NCBI GenBank assembly: GCA_019009955.1
Contig: CM032230.1
Coordinates: 32,088,001 to 32,152,000 of the forward strand
Direction of reading: 5' to 3'
DNA from: Riptortus pedestris
Taxonomy: Eukaryota > Arthropoda > Insecta > Hemiptera > Alydidae
Length of the DNA: 64,000 nucleotides
Part shown: in pieces, positions 61,151 to 64,000 of the stretch
How the letters are laid out: each line of letters starts with the position of its first letter
Numbering within the stretch: the first letter of the stretch is position 1
The notes under the pieces: generated by a model
Told to the model about the DNA's origin: nothing
Seen by the model: only the letters and a program-made list of their open reading frames with translations
Database searches by the model: none
Translations under genes and position numbers: made by a program

Positions 61151-61800
61151 CGTCTCCTAAAAAGTAAACAGCTTTTGTTATGTGCACGATTGCCAAAAAA
61201 TAAGTAGAAGATGAAATATCGCGAATTTTTATTTCAGGCCCCCACTCCCGCCTGAAACCAAAAATTTTAATATAGCTTATAATCTTGATAGAATTAATGC
61301 TAATTCACATACCGAGTTTTGTTAAGTTCGGTTCAATCGTTAGTGCGTATAAAATAGTTGGCTCCCGCTTTAGTTTTTTGTGTATATCTCGTTTATACGT
61401 TGTTATAAAACAAAAGAGAATATAACAAAAGTTACATGAAATAACAAAATAAACAACTTGTGTCATGTGCATATTTGCAGAAAACCCAATAGAAAACGAA
61501 ATGCCGCTATTTTTTATTTCAGACCTCCCTTACAACCCCCACTCTTGCCAAACCCTAGAAATGTTGGTATGGCTTGTTATAATGAAGGCGTTAGTCCTAA
61601 TTCACATACCGAGTTTTATTTAGTTCGGTTGATTCTTTTGTGCCAAATAAATTTGTTGACTCTCGCTATACTTTTTAGCGTATAACTCTTTTATACTTAG
61701 GTATACGACGAAAGTGTATATAACAAAAGTTACTCTAAATAATAAAATAAATAACTTTTGTTATGTGCATATTTGCCGAAAAACCAATAGGAAACAAAAT
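61150..61800 (+). repeat. Family C tandem units of 285 and 298 bases
   Basis: A landmark, CTTTTGTTATGTGCA or close variant, recurs at 61172, 61457 and 61755. Between the landmarks the order repeats: ATTTCAG, a C-rich block (CCCCCACTC), AATTCACATACCGAGTTTT, AGTTCGGTT, and a TATAACAAAAGTTAC block. Another unit start is at 62133. Confidence 0.8.
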
Positions 61801-62180
61801 CCCGGCTTCGCCCGGGAATTCATTCGAGGCTGAATGGTGATGGTATTTTTTTGGCAAGGCTTCACTTTGCACAATATTTTTATATTTACCCGTTCCAGTG
61901 TTTAGGGTTAATACCCGTCGTTTCTGTGGATTTGTTAATAACAAAATTAATTTTTTATGTAAGACTTCACTGTCCTCCATATTGTCATATTTCCCGTCTC
62001 CTGTGCATTATGCATAGATTTGAATTATTAAAATATTAACATACATTTGAATTAATTTTTCCCGGTGAGTTACCTGTTAGTTCATATGAAAAGAATTGTT
62101 GAGCAAATTTCTCTAAATAACAAAATAAACAACTTTTGTTATGTGTATATTTGCTTAAACCCCAATAAGAAACGAAATAT
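61800..62180 (+). mobile_element. Repeat family C head, copy 3, and partial unit
   Basis: CCCGGCTTCGCCCGGGAATT without the preceding TA tract, GAGGCTGAATGGTGATGG, CATATTTCCCGTCTCCTGTG; then at 62133 ACTTTTGTTATGTGTATA starts another tandem unit. Confidence 0.78.
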
Positions 62181-62289
62181 CACTATTATTAATTTTATGA
62201 AAGAAACAAAATGCAGTTATGGTGTCTATGGCATGAGAAAAGAAAAATTATCGTGAAATTTCGCAAAAAAAATCAATGTACAGGCAGAG

Positions 62290-62965
62290 GTTACAATTTT
62301 AAATATTTATAGATATATTTGAACGGACCTCATTTTTGTCATCTCCTGAGTAGAATCGATAGACATTTGAAGAATTTCTTCGAAAATCGGGTCATGAGTA
62401 CGACCTCAATAACTGCCCTTAAGGAAAATTAACGCTCTAGCGGTCGCAATTTTTGTTTGATCGTTACCGATCTCGGTATTTAATTGTTTTATGTAAAAAG
62501 AAAGATCAAGTTCGTTAATGGCTGAAATCCAACCAGTGACAGGCGGGGTTTAGAGGGGGGATTTTTGAAAATTCGAAATGTCTCCGTTACTGTACGTCGG
62601 ATCTAAGAATTTTATAGAACCAATCTTATTGAAAATTAAATTTACTATAAATATTGTTATATACATTTATTCTCTATCTTGAATATTAACCGAGATATTT
62701 GCATTTTTATTAAGTGCGTGAGCGGCTATTGTCGGAAGATTCTGGATTAGTTCGGCCGTTTCCGTAACTGTTCGGCACTCGTTTAACCTAATCTTTCTTG
62801 TCTTCTAACCTTTTACTTTTTGAGATATATCCAGATTTCTCTATCGAAAAAATTCACTTGGGAAATCTGCTTACTTTACGCAGCCCCTGCGTGACGGACT
62901 TTTTTTAAAGATGAGATAAGTAATAGTGGGGTTTACTGAAGACTAAATACTAAAAAATTAATTAT
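62290..62965. mobile_element. Rearranged family A copies
   Basis: Forward end segment 62300-62430 (TTTGAACGGACCTCATTTTT to CTGCCCTTAAGG). A reversed segment follows, about 62430-62905 (AACGCTCTAGCGGTCGCAAT to GCGTGACGGACTTTT), carrying a perfect terminal hairpin ACGCAG-CCC-CTGCGT at 62878-62892. A short forward piece (TGGGGTTTACTGAAGACTAA) comes after. An anonymous insert sits at about 62708-62830. Confidence 0.68.
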
Positions 62966-63069
62966 TTCTTTTAACATTGGAGATTCAGACAACCGTAATA
63001 TTAACAAAAAAAATGAATAGATATACAGGATAATTTATAATAGTTATATTGTCAGCAAATTATGATGAC

Positions 63070-63770
63070 ATATTGAATATAATGTCCATCACGCAGGTGC
63101 TGTTAAACTAAACAGATTTGACACGTGCTGTGGTGTAAAACACTGATGATCTCATTCACCACTATTCTCTATTTTAAAATTTTATAGAAAGTTCAATTTT
63201 CAATAACATTGTTGTTATATTTTTTCCGATTGGATTGGATTTCCGAAAATTCATAATATCACGGATTCATAATATACGTCGGATTGAAAACTTGTATAAA
63301 ACCTGTCTGATTGCAAATTAAATGTACTATAAATATTGTTATATACATTTATTCTCTATCTTGAATATTAAGAGAGATATTTGCATTTCCAGTTTTGAGC
63401 CTTCAGCAAACCCCCCACTCCTACTCATGTCATATTAACAAAAAGCTGCTGTATTATGAACCATTTAATTACAAGGTTAAATACTAAATATTGTTTTCAT
63501 TGAACTTTCACTTTTTTTATTTTACGTCCACTTTATGCTACAAGGCTAATCGGGACGGGTTATCTACAGGTTACCACCCTTTCCTAGCCCGGATGGGCCT
63601 AAGGAGTTTAGTTGATGAGTCCGCATTAAATAAATTTCTACTGCTGGGATTCGAACCCGCCACTCTAGGTCTGCCATGCGAGATTAGGACCAAGGCCCTA
63701 ACTCGCACGGCCAAACCGAGCCCCTGAACTTTCACTTTGTGAGGTATATGCAAATACGTTCTGTTGACGC
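63070..63770. mobile_element. Family A fragments interrupted by a SINE
   Basis: Forward start GTCCATCACGCAGGTGCTGT at 63083. A reversed copy runs from about 63240 (TATACGTCGGATTGAAAACT, CTTCAGCAAACCCCCCACTC) to 63514 and continues after the SINE at 63725-63770. Confidence 0.75.
63515..63724 (-). mobile_element. tRNA-derived SINE with 14-base target-site duplication, nested in family A
   Basis: On the minus strand it starts GGGGCTCGGTTTGGCC. A tRNA-like head with the RNA polymerase III B box GGGTTCGAATCCC follows, then a tRNA-unrelated body containing GGTGGTAACCTGTAG and GTGGACG, and an AAAATAAAA tail. TGAACTTTCACTTT occurs on both sides (63501-63514 and 63725-63738). The interrupted host sequence is a reversed family A copy that resumes directly after the second duplication. 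It is the least decayed copy in the window. Confidence 0.93.
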
Positions 63771-64000
63771 ACCCCCCCCCCCCATTCTTTTGTTCTTGGA
63801 TTACTATTAATCCAAAATATTAATTCGAGTGATTGAGATAAAACTGATTATGATTCATTACAAATAACAGCACTAGCTTCAGTAAATTGTTTTCAATAAA
63901 ATTAATATGTTATATTCAGCTATTCTTTCCGGTCTATCTATCTATTCAGTGCTACAAGGTTGGCTGGCCTGTTTGTTTACAATTCAGCAGCTTTCCATAG

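Larger units (their letters stand above)
58838..64000. other. Region upstream of Rab3GAP1, mostly repeats
   Basis: 58838-59429 should contain 5' sequence of Rab3GAP1 but shows no clear exon. 59430 onward is covered by SINE, family A and family C copies. 60290-60900 is AT-rich with a GC-richer patch at 60570-60650 that I could not assign. Confidence 0.5.

Noticed and set aside
63630..63670. tRNA-like B box, possible tRNA gene
   Set aside because: The sequence is the head of a SINE with tail and target-site duplication and lacks a proper acceptor stem pairing.

Overview
This is a 64 kb piece of an AT-rich animal nuclear genome. It is intron-rich, has long (TA)n and (CA)n microsatellites, and is crowded with old interspersed repeats. 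The two genes that can be read are animal genes. The leucine-rich-repeat (LRR) receptor looks arthropod in character, so an arthropod (crustacean, chelicerate or insect) is the best guess. The species cannot be fixed from the sequence alone.

Layout. Positions 1-32985 hold no gene that I can support. They contain tRNA-derived SINE copies, decayed non-LTR retrotransposon ends, and many copies of one dominant repeat, called family A here. Positions 32992-45602 on the plus strand hold a complete six-coding-exon gene for an 861-residue type I membrane protein: signal peptide, cysteine-rich N-cap, about 11 LRRs, LRR C-cap, Thr-rich stalk, fibronectin-III-like domain, one transmembrane helix and a cytoplasmic tail of about 211 residues. 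All splice junctions keep frame. It most resembles the arthropod Lrt-type LRR proteins. Positions 49643-58808 on the minus strand hold the first eight coding exons (482 complete codons) of Rab3GAP1, the catalytic subunit of the Rab3 GTPase-activating protein. Its C-terminal half, which carries the catalytic arginine in this family, is not visible in the window. The two genes converge, with about 4 kb between the LRR stop codon and the last visible Rab3GAP1 exon. Positions 58838-64000 lie upstream of Rab3GAP1 and are a dense patchwork of repeat families A and C and SINEs.

Repeat landscape. Family A has one end reading AAAGTCCGTCACGCAGG, often followed by a short hairpin, and another end with a TTTCCCTCAAGGGAAA-type palindrome. 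A microsatellite always sits at the same internal point. This architecture recalls non-autonomous Helentron/DINE-like elements. Family B has three copies (28560, 51875 reversed, 56500). Family C starts at a (TA)n tract with ACCCGGCTTCGCCCGGG and carries tandem units of 285-298 bp. The SINE family has a tRNA-like head with an RNA polymerase III B box, and three copies show target-site duplications, one of them nested inside a family A copy.

The two genes have no evident shared pathway. One is a probable cell-surface adhesion or signalling receptor, and the other regulates Rab3/Rab18 in vesicle traffic and autophagy. No bacterial-type operon, CRISPR array or rRNA gene was seen, and no intact tRNA gene is supported.
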